Positions 6,664-13,584 of a stretch of 30,811 bases of DNA are shown here, one piece after another. Under the pieces are notes generated by a model. That model was not told where the DNA came from and did not search any database. It worked only from the letters and a program-made list of their open reading frames with translations. The translations under genes and the position numbers were made by a program. The stretch lies in assembly GCA_007127255.1 (NCBI GenBank), contig SKZS01000158.1, forward strand, positions 1 to 30,811. The letters are read 5' to 3'. The stretch's first letter is position 1. Each line of letters starts with the position of its first letter. This DNA is from Syntrophomonadaceae bacterium. Its GTDB lineage: Bacteria > Bacillota > Dethiobacteria > DTU022.

Positions 6664-8202
6664 CTACTCACTTTCTTGGCGTAATTTTTTCAAGACTTCT
6701 ATAGCAGCATCACGGACAAAAGTGTCCTGGTCTCGATCAAATCTTAAGGTTTCAATTGGCCTGAGAGCTCTTTCATCGCCTAACTCACCAAGTATATCAA
6801 TTACTGTTACGAGCAATCTAGGGCTGGCATTATCTTTATTAAGCAGGGCTATCAGCAGCTCTACAGCATGGCTATCAGCAATGGCAATCATTGCTTCTGC
6901 TTGTTTAGATTTTGTTTCTCCTACTTTAAAAGAGGAGCCTGAGATCCTACCTATGTGTTGTATAAGTGGTATCATAGCTGGTTTCCCTATGGCTATAACT
7001 TCGTCCCAGTCATCATGGATAATCCAGTACAAGGCGCCGGCTTCTCCCCGATCCGGCTCCCATCCCAGTTTTTTCAATTTAGCGGATGGATCAAGCCGCA
7101 TAGTATATATATCTGGATCTTGAAGAGCATCAATATAAAAAGGAATTCCGATGATTTCACCCAGGGCTTCAAATAAAGTCGGTCTATAATTTTCAAATAC
7201 AGCACCATAAAATGGAGCTGAATCAGGGCTTAAGTAATTAGAGGTTATCCTATAAGGGGGGCTAATTGAATTTGAGAAATTCCACTGCAGGGTTTCGTCT
7301 GCTGCCGTAAAGGTTATTACTCCGCTACCATACGCGCCGGACCAATGCCACCTGCCATCATCATAGTTTGCCCCACGCGGACTTCCTTTAACATCAATCT
7401 GCATTGTTGCATCATAGTTAGTTTCGCTTTCTTCAACTATTGAACAGCCTGCTGTGGTTAAAAGTATTTCGGCAGTATCATAAATAGGAAGATTTACAAT
7501 TTCCACCCGATCATATTTTTGAGTTATGGTTAATTTAACCCTTGGTTTAGCAAGATAGACTCCTGCTCTAAAACCGAAATTCTGTTCGGAAAATTTCCAT
7601 ACAGATTCAGCCGCACGCAATACTTCAACCGGTTGTTCCAGTGCCAGGTGCCCGTCCTGCCAGCTAACTGCTGTTACCTCATGCCATCTATCGGAAAGAA
7701 TTGAAACAGCATCACTAATTTCGGTCGGTGTATGAAGAGCAAGTAAATTATAGTAACTATTGATCTCTTCGTGGTCTCTATTTTCGTAGCTCGAGAATAA
7801 CAGCAGAAGCAAGCATTTCTTATTTGCCTCTTCAGCGTATTCACTCTCTGGATATTTATCCAGGTACTCTTTAAAGGCCTGGTAGTCATTTTCACTAAGA
7901 GTTATTTGCCAGTTAGCCTTGTCTGCATACCTGCCTTCGGGGTGTGCTTCCAAGTAGCTTCTGTAGGCTCTACTGGTATCTCTTTGTTCTGCAGATTTCC
8001 ATTCAAGTTCATCTTCTGCTTCGATGACATACTGGCCTTTAGGATATTTATCCAGATATTCTTGATAGCTTTCAGCGCTATGATTATCTACAGCTATTTG
8101 CCAGGCTTTTTCTTCTGCAGCGCAACTGCTTAGGAAAAACGATAACATTATTATAAGCAAGAAAAATAATGGCTTTTTCCACCGGCTTTTTTGAACTAAC
8201 AT
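6664..8202 (-). CDS. Lipoprotein with TPR-like and HEAT-like repeats
   Basis: A 512-residue exported protein. A hydrophobic signal ends in the lipobox LSSC with the lipidated Cys at 27. Residues 30-135 hold three related helical units, each with a Y-x-x-Y-L-(D/E)-x-(Y/H)-P-(K/E)-(G/S)-x-Y core, like the solenoid modules of cell-envelope lipoproteins. A middle region of about 250 residues is unassigned. The last 110 residues look like HEAT repeats (A-M-I-P-L-I, A-V-E-L-L-I-A-L-L, I-D-I-L-G-E-L-G-D-E-R-A-L). The start was moved to the ATG at 8202 because GGAGG (8215-8211) lies 8 bases upstream. A role as a protein-binding scaffold outside the membrane is inference only. Confidence 0.75.
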   Translation of the reverse strand: MLVQKSRWKKPLFFLLIIMLSFFLSSCAAEEKAWQIAVDNHSAESYQEYLDKYPKGQYVIEAEDELEWKSAEQRDTSRAYRSYLEAHPEGRYADKANWQITLSENDYQAFKEYLDKYPESEYAEEANKKCLLLLLFSSYENRDHEEINSYYNLLALHTPTEISDAVSILSDRWHEVTAVSWQDGHLALEQPVEVLRAAESVWKFSEQNFGFRAGVYLAKPRVKLTITQKYDRVEIVNLPIYDTAEILLTTAGCSIVEESETNYDATMQIDVKGSPRGANYDDGRWHWSGAYGSGVITFTAADETLQWNFSNSISPPYRITSNYLSPDSAPFYGAVFENYRPTLFEALGEIIGIPFYIDALQDPDIYTMRLDPSAKLKKLGWEPDRGEAGALYWIIHDDWDEVIAIGKPAMIPLIQHIGRISGSSFKVGETKSKQAEAMIAIADSHAVELLIALLNKDNASPRLLVTVIDILGELGDERALRPIETLRFDRDQDTFVRDAAIEVLKKLRQESE

Positions 8203-8244
8203 AATGGACACCTCCATTTACCAGATATTAAAATATTTTATATA

Positions 8245-8253
8245 ATTATACCA
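8245..8253 (-). promoter_or_regulatory. Extended -10 promoter of the solenoid lipoprotein gene
   Basis: TGGTATAAT on the minus strand (TG motif plus consensus -10), about 40 bases upstream of the start codon. The -35 region is weak. Confidence 0.45.
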
Positions 8254-8301
8254 CTATTTGTTAAAAATTTTATTAATAATCCAATCCTTTTTGTCTTCAT
8301 G

Positions 8302-8374
8302 CAGGACAAGGGGAGGACAAGGGACGTCAGACTGTGGGATATGTTGTTACTTATCACACAGTCTGACGTCCCTT
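8302..8374. repeat. Long hairpin, variant of the RAYT-end repeat
   Basis: It begins with a doubled AGGACAAGGGG / AGGACAAGGG like the left end of the RAYT elements but continues as GACGTCAGACTGTG. Arms 8319-8336 and 8357-8374 match perfectly over 18 bases. After one mismatch, four more pairs leave a loop of about 10 bases. It lies between divergently transcribed genes and just upstream of the next promoter. Confidence 0.75.
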
Positions 8375-8444
8375 TGCTCTTCTAATTCGCCTGGTTGTGG
8401 TAGAATGAAAAAACCTTAAGGAAAACCGGGGAGGTGGCGGTTGA

Positions 8445-8624
8445 TTGGAAAGTATCGACGGAAAAATTGCCGTTCTCAGAAGCAAAATTGAAGATGTCAA
8501 AAAGCGCTGGCCCTTCCATTCGCCCAAACCGGAGCTTTTTCAGGAACTGGAAGACCTGGAGCTGGAACTTGAAAAGCTGCTAAAACAAAAAAATGCCAGA
8601 GATGCCAGTCCGAATCGAAGCTGA
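8445..8624 (+). CDS. Small helical protein of unknown function (59 aa)
   Basis: A TTG start at 8445 after GGGGAGG. The product is charged and helical, with a W-P-F-H-S-P-K-P-E-L-F-Q-E-L centre and a following D-L-E-L-E-L-E-K-L-L heptad-like stretch that could form a short coiled coil. An extended -10 (TGGTAGAAT) lies about 40 bases upstream, and the EVE-domain gene begins 31 bases after its stop, so the two are probably one transcript. I do not recognise a family. Even codon use, the ribosome site and the operon position support it as a real gene. Confidence 0.55.
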   Translation: MESIDGKIAVLRSKIEDVKKRWPFHSPKPELFQELEDLELELEKLLKQKNARDASPNRS

Positions 8625-8655
8625 CGACAGCAAGTAAAACGAAGGGAGAAATATA

Positions 8656-9060
8656 ATGAACCGCTGGTTGTTGAAAACTGAACCGGGAGAGTACAGCATA
8701 AAAGACCTGGAGAAAGATGCCGTTACTGTATGGGACGGGGTCAAGGCTCCCGCCGCTTTAAAAAACATGCGCTCTATGAAAACCGGTGACGAAGTTTTAA
8801 TCTACCACACCGGGAAGGAGAAAGCGGTGGTCGGCATGGGTAGTGTGGTCACAGACCCCTATCCCGATCCGGAACAGGACGACGAGCGCTACGTGGTTGT
8901 TAAAATCGCCTTCGGCAAAACCTTACAGCGGCCGGTCAGTTTGGCCGTTATTAAGAAATCAAAACTTTTCCCCGACTGGGAGCTGGTAAACCAACCCCGC
9001 CTCTCGGTGGTGCCGGTCAGCGTTGAGCAATGGGATAAGATCATCGAGTGGAGTGGGTAG
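8656..9060 (+). CDS. EVE domain-containing protein
   Basis: A 134-residue single-domain protein covering the full EVE fold: W-L-L-K-T-E-P at the start, W-D-G-V-K-A-P-A-A-L-K-N-M, then V-L-I-Y-H-T-G and a V-V-G-M-G strand. EVE domains belong to the PUA-like group and are known or predicted to bind modified bases in DNA or RNA. A clear ribosome site (GAAGGGAG) lies before the ATG. It follows the small helical gene at 8445 and is followed by a single RAYT-type end. No restriction or methylation gene lies next to it, so a housekeeping RNA- or base-sensing role is as likely as defence. Confidence 0.9.
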   Translation: MNRWLLKTEPGEYSIKDLEKDAVTVWDGVKAPAALKNMRSMKTGDEVLIYHTGKEKAVVGMGSVVTDPYPDPEQDDERYVVVKIAFGKTLQRPVSLAVIKKSKLFPDWELVNQPRLSVVPVSVEQWDKIIEWSG

Positions 9061-9063
9061 TAT

Positions 9064-9103
9064 AGGACAAATGGAGGACAAAGTGACGTTTCTCTTGTCC
9101 TTT
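9064..9103 (+). repeat. Single left-end hairpin of the RAYT repeat family
   Basis: AGGACAAATGG followed by AGGACAAAGTGACGTTTC and CTTGTCCTTT, that is, the doubled left end without any transposase sequence behind it. It lies directly after the EVE gene and may act as its transcript-end hairpin. Confidence 0.75.
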
Positions 9104-9164
9104 AGGAGAGCAGTCCAATTAAGCAAGGTTGTAATTTCTTAGATAGAAGTTGAGTTGAAAATAT

Positions 9165-10004
9165 ATGTTAGAATCTGATGCTAAACTAAATCTCTTTTAT
9201 CCCCAGTGGCAGGGTAGTGGTCCTGATAAATCGACATACCACGGTGCCCATGAACTAAGAAAGTTTTACTGCCAAGGTACTTCGTTTGCCAAAGTAGATG
9301 TGAGCACCGCTGATACATGTGTTGTAAAAAACGACATATATTGTTACGACCAAATCCTAACCCAGATGAATGCTGCCCGCAGGATAATAGATATGGCTGA
9401 ACCGAACCGTATTTTCACCATTGGCGGGGGCTGTGATGCAGGAATTCTTCCCATCTCCTATTTAAACCGACTGCTGGAAGGCAAGCTTACATTGATCTGG
9501 TTCGATGCCCACGGAGATCTTAATTCACCACAATCATCGCCAAGCGGCCATTTTTACGGCATGCCGGTAAGGACCCTGCTGGGTGATAGCGATTCTGAAA
9601 TATCGGATCTACTTTACTCAATACTAGAACCTGACCAACTGGTAATGGTCGGGCTGCGTGATCTTGACCCGGCAGAAACTGAGTTTATAGACAAACAGCA
9701 GTTAAGTTTGTGCCAGGCAGGTGATCTGGAAACTGACCCCGGATTGCTGCTTGAAGTAATAAAAGACAAAGCTAATAAACATATCTATATTCACCTTGAC
9801 CTTGATGTGCTCGATCCGAGTGAATTTCCCTATCCTCCGATACCGGTCCCAGGAGGGCTTTCTATGTCAACCCTGCAGCATTTGGTAGAAAGTTTATCAG
9901 AAGAATTTTTCCTAGCTGGCCTGGGTATTTTCGAATACAGCCCTTCGGGAAAAGCTGGCCTAAATTTACTCAGGATGCTTTGCAATTTGGGAATTAATCT
10001 TTAA
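9165..10004 (+). CDS. Arginase/agmatinase-family (ureohydrolase) protein
   Basis: A 279-residue protein of the manganese ureohydrolase fold. Visible metal-site motifs are W-F-D-A-H-G-D-L-N (D114, H116, D118) and H-L-D-L-D-V-L-D-P (D212, D214). A Glu follows in G-I-F-E-Y-S-P. The first ligand, normally His in GGDH, is replaced by Cys in I-G-G-G-C-D (C90), so the binuclear centre is altered. The reaction (guanidino hydrolysis to urea, or a related amidine or formimino substrate) cannot be fixed. No strong ribosome site precedes the ATG. No polyamine or arginine genes adjoin; it lies between two RAYT remnants. Confidence 0.8.
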   Translation: MLESDAKLNLFYPQWQGSGPDKSTYHGAHELRKFYCQGTSFAKVDVSTADTCVVKNDIYCYDQILTQMNAARRIIDMAEPNRIFTIGGGCDAGILPISYLNRLLEGKLTLIWFDAHGDLNSPQSSPSGHFYGMPVRTLLGDSDSEISDLLYSILEPDQLVMVGLRDLDPAETEFIDKQQLSLCQAGDLETDPGLLLEVIKDKANKHIYIHLDLDVLDPSEFPYPPIPVPGGLSMSTLQHLVESLSEEFFLAGLGIFEYSPSGKAGLNLLRMLCNLGINL

Positions 10005-10080
10005 GAAGTTGACACAGCCTAAGAAAAGGTGGACTGGGAAGCATTAAAAGTGCAAGCACAGTTGTCAATAACCCTCCCCC

Positions 10081-10272
10081 TGGACATTATAAATAAGTCA
10101 TGCAAAATATTCAGCCCGGAACAATGGCAAAAGATTTATTGGAACAGCAGGGATAATTATGTGACAAGGTTAAAATATATATAAGAATGAAAGAATAATT
10201 ATCAGGCAGGCGGCCTGGGGGCTTGGGGTGTCAAGGGTGTTGTTGAAAAAGCATTGTAAGAAGGGGACGTTT
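10081..10272 (+). mobile_element. 3' remnant of a RAYT element, decayed
   Basis: The stretch contains coding-like sequence (D-I-I-N-K-S-C-K-I-F-S-P-E-Q), then TTAAAATATATATAAGAATG as at 2681-2700, then the transposase tail (I-R-Q-A-A-W-G-L-G-V-S) and a partial right end (GGGGACGTTT). Several frameshifts and a stop break it. It ends 8 bases before the GTG taken as start of the hydrolase gene, so it now forms that gene's leader. The gap 10005-10080 shows nothing else. Confidence 0.7.
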
Positions 10273-10280
10273 AAGACCTT

Positions 10281-11228
10281 GTGAAAGGTTTGGTTAAAAT
10301 GGTGAAATATTTGAAGGTTGTAGCCTTGACAATCATTTTAATGATGGCATTCTTGTTTCTTGTTTCCAGATTTATGATCTGGCAGGCTGAACGAGCCTAT
10401 CCACCCCAGGGTAATTTCATTATGGCTGAAGATACTAAACTGCACTATGTTCGGGATGGCTCTGGCAGCCCTGTAGTAATGCTGCATGGGCGAGATGGAA
10501 CACTGCATGAATATACTCTGACCTTTTTTGACCAGCTAGTTTCTAATTATGACGCTGTAGCATTTGATCGCCCCGGTTATGGCTACAGCCAGTGGGGTGA
10601 CGAAGCTCATTTAAGCACCGAAGGTCAGGCATATTTGATTAACCAGGCTCTGCAAAAGCTTGACCTGGAGAATCCACTGATTATTGGACATTCGTATGGT
10701 GGAGCGGTAGCTCTCCAGTATCTGTTGGACTACCCGGATCAGGTAAAGGGGGCAGTCCTAATTAGTGGAGTCGCGTATATTGATGAAATAGAAGGCGGGG
10801 CGATTCTTAATATACCGAACATCCCCCTTGTTGGACCTGTCCTGACAAATACATTAATCCCTATTGGAGGAAGGTTTGCATCTGGGATTTATGAACAGGC
10901 TTTTTGGCCCGCTGAGGCAGACGAAACATATGTTAATGCTATGTTGGCCTTATATTCCCGCCCGGCTCAATTTACTGCAACCGCCCGAGAACTTCTTTTC
11001 ATGTATGAATCAGTTAATGCAATAAGCCCCAGGTACAATGAAATAAAGGTACCGGTTTCCATTATTTTCGGCACTTCAGATCAACTTTTAGATTATGAGA
11101 TAGATGGGGTAGCCCTGGATGATGCTTTACCTAAGTCATCATTAGTCTTAATTAAAGATGGTGGGCATAAAATTCACCATACTCACCAGGAGGTTATATT
11201 GGAAGTTATCGATCAAATGCACCAGTGA
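10281..11228 (+). CDS. Membrane-anchored alpha/beta hydrolase
   Basis: A 315-residue serine hydrolase. Residues 9-30 form a hydrophobic anchor with no clear cleavage site; the catalytic domain follows, probably on the outer face. The nucleophile is S138 in G-H-S-Y-G-G, the oxyanion strand is V-V-M-L-H-G, the acid is D267 in F-G-T-S-D-Q and the base is H296 in D-G-G-H-K. The substrate (ester, lipid or amide) is unknown. Two starts are possible: GTG 10281, or ATG 10299 with AAAGG upstream; both keep the anchor. It is alone between a RAYT remnant and the YefM-YoeB pair. Confidence 0.85.
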   Translation: MKGLVKMVKYLKVVALTIILMMAFLFLVSRFMIWQAERAYPPQGNFIMAEDTKLHYVRDGSGSPVVMLHGRDGTLHEYTLTFFDQLVSNYDAVAFDRPGYGYSQWGDEAHLSTEGQAYLINQALQKLDLENPLIIGHSYGGAVALQYLLDYPDQVKGAVLISGVAYIDEIEGGAILNIPNIPLVGPVLTNTLIPIGGRFASGIYEQAFWPAEADETYVNAMLALYSRPAQFTATARELLFMYESVNAISPRYNEIKVPVSIIFGTSDQLLDYEIDGVALDDALPKSSLVLIKDGGHKIHHTHQEVILEVIDQMHQ

Positions 11229-11332
11229 AGGGTTTGGCAAAAAAGCTATACGAGCACTTAGCAGCAACATTGTCGGAGTTCCATATATTGACCCATTCTG
11301 TTTTATAGCTTAGCCGTCATTTAATCAAGAGC

Positions 11333-11361
11333 TTGCTGTATTGTCCAAAACAATGTACAAT
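11333..11361 (+). promoter_or_regulatory. Promoter of the yefM-yoeB operon
   Basis: TTGCTG (11333-11338), 17 bases, TACAAT (11356-11361), 21 bases before the antitoxin ATG. The inverted TTGT...ACAA sequences in the spacer (TTGTCCAAAACAA) may belong to the operator. Confidence 0.6.
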
Positions 11362-11382
11362 AAACTGCGAGGTGATGAGAAA

Positions 11383-11637
11383 ATGCTTGTAGCAAATTAT
11401 TCCAATGTAAGAAATTATTTTAAAGATTATTGCGATAAGGTTATAAAAGATTACGAGACGATTATTATTACCAGGCAGCGTGGTGATAATGTTGTTTTAA
11501 TGTCTGAAGCTGAATATAATAACCTAATGGAAAACCTTTATGTCCGCAGCGACCCTGCTTATTACAATGAACTCCTGACATCTATCGAACAGCTAAAGAA
11601 AGGAAAAGGGAAAAAACGGGAATTAATTGATGAATAA
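11383..11637 (+). CDS. yefM: YefM/Phd-family antitoxin
   Basis: An 84-residue antitoxin. The start M-L-V-A-N-Y-S-N-V-R-N-Y-F, then I-I-I-T-R-Q-R-G-D-N-V-V-L-M-S-E-A-E-Y, is the typical Phd/YefM DNA-binding half, and a charged flexible tail follows. It should neutralise YoeB and, with it, repress their promoter. The ATG at 11383 is chosen over earlier in-frame starts because GAGGTGAT lies just before it and the family begins here. It overlaps the toxin start by eight bases. Intact. Confidence 0.92.
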   Translation: MLVANYSNVRNYFKDYCDKVIKDYETIIITRQRGDNVVLMSEAEYNNLMENLYVRSDPAYYNELLTSIEQLKKGKGKKRELIDE

Positions 11638-11890
11638 GATATTTTCAGATATAGCCTGGAGCCACTACTTATACTGGCAGTCTGAGAACAAGAGAATCTT
11701 GAAAAAAATAAATGAACTTATAAAAGATATAGAGCGTAACGGTAATTCCGGTTTAGGCAAGCCAGAACCTTTAAAGCATGAACTGTCCGGATATTGGAGT
11801 CGACGGATCACGGAAGTGCATAGATTAATCTACAGTATAGACGAGGATAATATCTATATTGCCAGCTGCAAAGGCCATCATAAAAGCTGA
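11630..11890 (+). CDS. yoeB: YoeB-family mRNA interferase toxin
   Basis: An 86-residue RelE-superfamily ribonuclease that cuts mRNA on the ribosome. Catalytic residues line up by number with E. coli YoeB: E46 in K-P-E-P-L-K-H, R65 in H-R-L and H83. Position 84, a Tyr in E. coli, is His here (G-H-H-K-S). The fold signature L-S-G-Y-W-S-R-R-I is complete. It is translated from the ATG at 11630 inside the end of yefM. The pair looks functional, in contrast to the dead toxin-antitoxin pair at 4927-5565. Confidence 0.92.
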   Translation: MNKIFSDIAWSHYLYWQSENKRILKKINELIKDIERNGNSGLGKPEPLKHELSGYWSRRITEVHRLIYSIDEDNIYIASCKGHHKS

Positions 11891-12057
11891 AAAACTGCTC
11901 AAGGAAAAAGAATTATTGAACAGGTAAATTGAAAGTTTAACCGTTGCGGCAAAAATCGCACGCCGGGTTTTAAGATGCGGAAACCGCTGATAGGGCAGGG
12001 TAAGGATAGTGAGGCCCTGTCAACTGAAAGGGATAGCACGCGGACTAGGCCTGACCT
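11891..12057 (+). other. Geneless stretch with stem-forming sequence
   Basis: After yoeB the sequence becomes more GC-rich and contains two stems: GCGG-AAA-CCGC (about 11979-11989) and GGCAGGG paired with CCCTGTC (about 11994-12021). It resembles a structured RNA or part of a dead mobile element, but I cannot assign a class. It ends at the small repeat at 12058. A frame across it lacks family features. Confidence 0.3.
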
Positions 12058-12140
12058 GGGACAAAGAGACGTTTATTCCTGTCCCTTTATTCTTAAAAAA
12101 ACATTGCAAGAAAGGGACAAGAGAAGCGTCCCTTCGTCTT
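12058..12140 (+). mobile_element. Minimal RAYT-type element (two ends only)
   Basis: Left end GGGACAAAGAGACG...CTGTCCC and inverted right end GGGACAAGAGAAGCGTCCC are separated by about 26 bases that include the transposase tail word ACATTGCAAG. It is a further shortened relative of the copy at 2577-2803 and lies 20-odd bases before the ribosome site of the next gene. Confidence 0.7.
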
Positions 12141-12174
12141 TTGTGATGGTGAAGATAAAGGAGGCTGTTATATA

Positions 12175-12363
12175 ATGAAGTGCCCGTTAAGAACTGATGC
12201 AGAAGGCAATGCCTTAAGTTGTTATAAAAATGAATGTGCTTGGTGGGTAGTTGATGCTGAAATAGAAGGCTCAATGGCAAAAGGAGCCTGTGCGGTATTA
12301 GAGATTGCATCTAATGGAATATTCATCACTATTGGAGAAGATGATGAAGAGGGTTATGAATAA
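12175..12363 (+). CDS. Small cysteine-containing protein (62 aa), unknown function
   Basis: It begins with M-K-C-P-L-R and has C-Y-K-N-E-C-A-W-W plus one more Cys at residue 39, spacing that could bind a metal ion (C3, C16, C21, C39). A strong AAAGGAGG lies 8 bases before the ATG. The last quarter is acidic. Small proteins of this pattern are common in mobile and accessory regions of Clostridia. It opens a run of four small genes on the plus strand. No function is claimed. Confidence 0.65.
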   Translation: MKCPLRTDAEGNALSCYKNECAWWVVDAEIEGSMAKGACAVLEIASNGIFITIGEDDEEGYE

Positions 12364-12442
12364 TTCAATTTAGCTGTTATGTATTTTTGTTAATAAGAAG
12401 TAGCTGTTTTCGGCAGTATAAAAACACACAAATCAGCAATCA

Positions 12443-12844
12443 ATGTTTTATAATATACAGGGGGTGGAAGTCGAGCGTCTACTCGACTTAGCTATGAAAT
12501 GGAGTAAAAAGAAATCTGGATATCACAATAAATGTTGCTGGTGCGGAAAAGATATTCCTGAAAATACCCCCGTCTATGGAATGACCGCTAAGTTTAGAAA
12601 GGATGCAGAAACTCCACCTGTAAAAAAAGAAGGATATGTTATAGACATTTATGTTCCTAAAAGCATGGATTCACCTGATTATAAGCCTGTATGGACTATA
12701 GTAACTGCAAAAAATTCCAGTGCAAAAAAAGCCGGTAATGACATGATTTTCATGCTTTGTTCTGAAGAATGCGGTTATGAATTTAAAGAAATTTTACAGA
12801 CAGATATTGATTTTATTGATGGAGTAATGGGAGAAGGGCTTTAG
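12443..12844 (+). CDS. Putative zinc-binding protein of unknown function (133 aa)
   Basis: C-C-W-C-G-K near residue 31 and L-C-S-E-E-C near residue 111 look like the two knuckles of a treble-clef or zinc-ribbon site, with a beta-rich section (Y-V-I-D-I-Y-V-P, V-W-T-I-V-T) between. The start is uncertain: the ATG at 12443 has no ribosome site, a GTG lies at 12464 and another ATG at 12494. A short perfect hairpin (GTCGAG/CTCGAC, 12469-12486) covers the start region and could hide or present a start. It belongs to the small-gene run 12175-13563. Confidence 0.55.
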   Translation: MFYNIQGVEVERLLDLAMKWSKKKSGYHNKCCWCGKDIPENTPVYGMTAKFRKDAETPPVKKEGYVIDIYVPKSMDSPDYKPVWTIVTAKNSSAKKAGNDMIFMLCSEECGYEFKEILQTDIDFIDGVMGEGL

Positions 12845-12974
12845 GGAAACTTGGATTATGCCAGATACTATAAATAATAAATGCTTCAATAGTGGTTCTA
12901 AAGACAGTATGAGAATTATTTACGGTTACCCGGGAACTTGAGATGGTATTAGAACAACTAAAGGGGAAATGAAC

Positions 12975-13424
12975 ATGGATTCCTATGAACAATACGAACA
13001 GGATTGTGAAAGAATCAGGGGAGATAATGAAAAATTACTGGCTGAGTTTGAAAAATGGCTTTCTGATAAAAAGCTTTCACCAAAAACAATTGCCAATCAT
13101 TACGATAACGTAGAATTTTATATAGACGAGTTCCTCTTGTATGAGGAAGCCATAGATGCCTCGGATGGGGTATATGAAATAGATTATTTTTTGGGTTTCT
13201 GGTTTATTAAAAAAGCTATGTGGGCGAGTAAATCAACCATTAAAAGTAATGCAACAAGTATCAAGAAATTCTATGAATTCATGCTTGAGAAAGGAAATAT
13301 TGATAAGGAAGATTATATTGAACTGAAAGAAGAGATAAAAAATAATATGCAGGAATGGTTGGATACAATGGACAGGTATGACGATCCTGAAATAGAAGAC
13401 ATGGAAGAAGTGTGGGGACTTTAA
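12975..13424 (+). CDS. Lone integrase core-binding (SAM-like) domain protein
   Basis: A 149-residue protein like the N-terminal core-binding domain of tyrosine recombinases (L-L-A-E-F-E-K-W-L-S-D-K-K-L-S-P-K-T-I-A-N-H then helices ending in a S-I-K-K-F-Y-E-F-M helix). The catalytic R-H-R-Y domain is absent and nothing after the stop encodes it. It may be a DNA-binding protein or regulator derived from an integrase rather than a recombinase. The start at 12975 has AAGGGG at 8 bases; the ATG at 12969 is too close. The high acidic content at the C-terminus (P-E-I-E-D-M-E-E-V) is not typical of a truncated gene and suggests a true end. Confidence 0.6.
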   Translation: MDSYEQYEQDCERIRGDNEKLLAEFEKWLSDKKLSPKTIANHYDNVEFYIDEFLLYEEAIDASDGVYEIDYFLGFWFIKKAMWASKSTIKSNATSIKKFYEFMLEKGNIDKEDYIELKEEIKNNMQEWLDTMDRYDDPEIEDMEEVWGL

Positions 13425-13455
13425 TAATTCCTCAGGAAGGAAGGCTATCATAATA

Positions 13456-13563
13456 ATGAAAAAGAATCCCTGGTATCAGCGGATCTCTCCATGAATATTA
13501 ATGTATCTACTGCTGGCAGCAGTAGTTGGGGTCTATAGTTTGATTCAGCATTTGATCCAGTAA
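13456..13563 (+). pseudogene. Tiny membrane protein frame with in-frame TGA
   Basis: ATG at 13456 gives M-K-K-N-P-W-Y-Q-R-I-S-P, then TGA (13492-13494), then in the same frame I-L-M-Y-L-L-L-A-A-V-V-G-V-Y-S-L-I-Q-H-L-I-Q and TAA. With Trp at the TGA it would be a normal 35-residue single-span membrane peptide. It follows the lone core-binding domain gene at 32 bases. An ATG right after the stop (13501) could still produce the hydrophobic part. Confidence 0.45.
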
Positions 13564-13584
13564 CCAATTCATAGGGTGGTCATA

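Noticed and set aside
11975..12175. 66-codon frame across the repeat at 12058
   Set aside because: It runs through the inverted ends of a mobile repeat and overlaps the ribosome site of the next gene; no family features.
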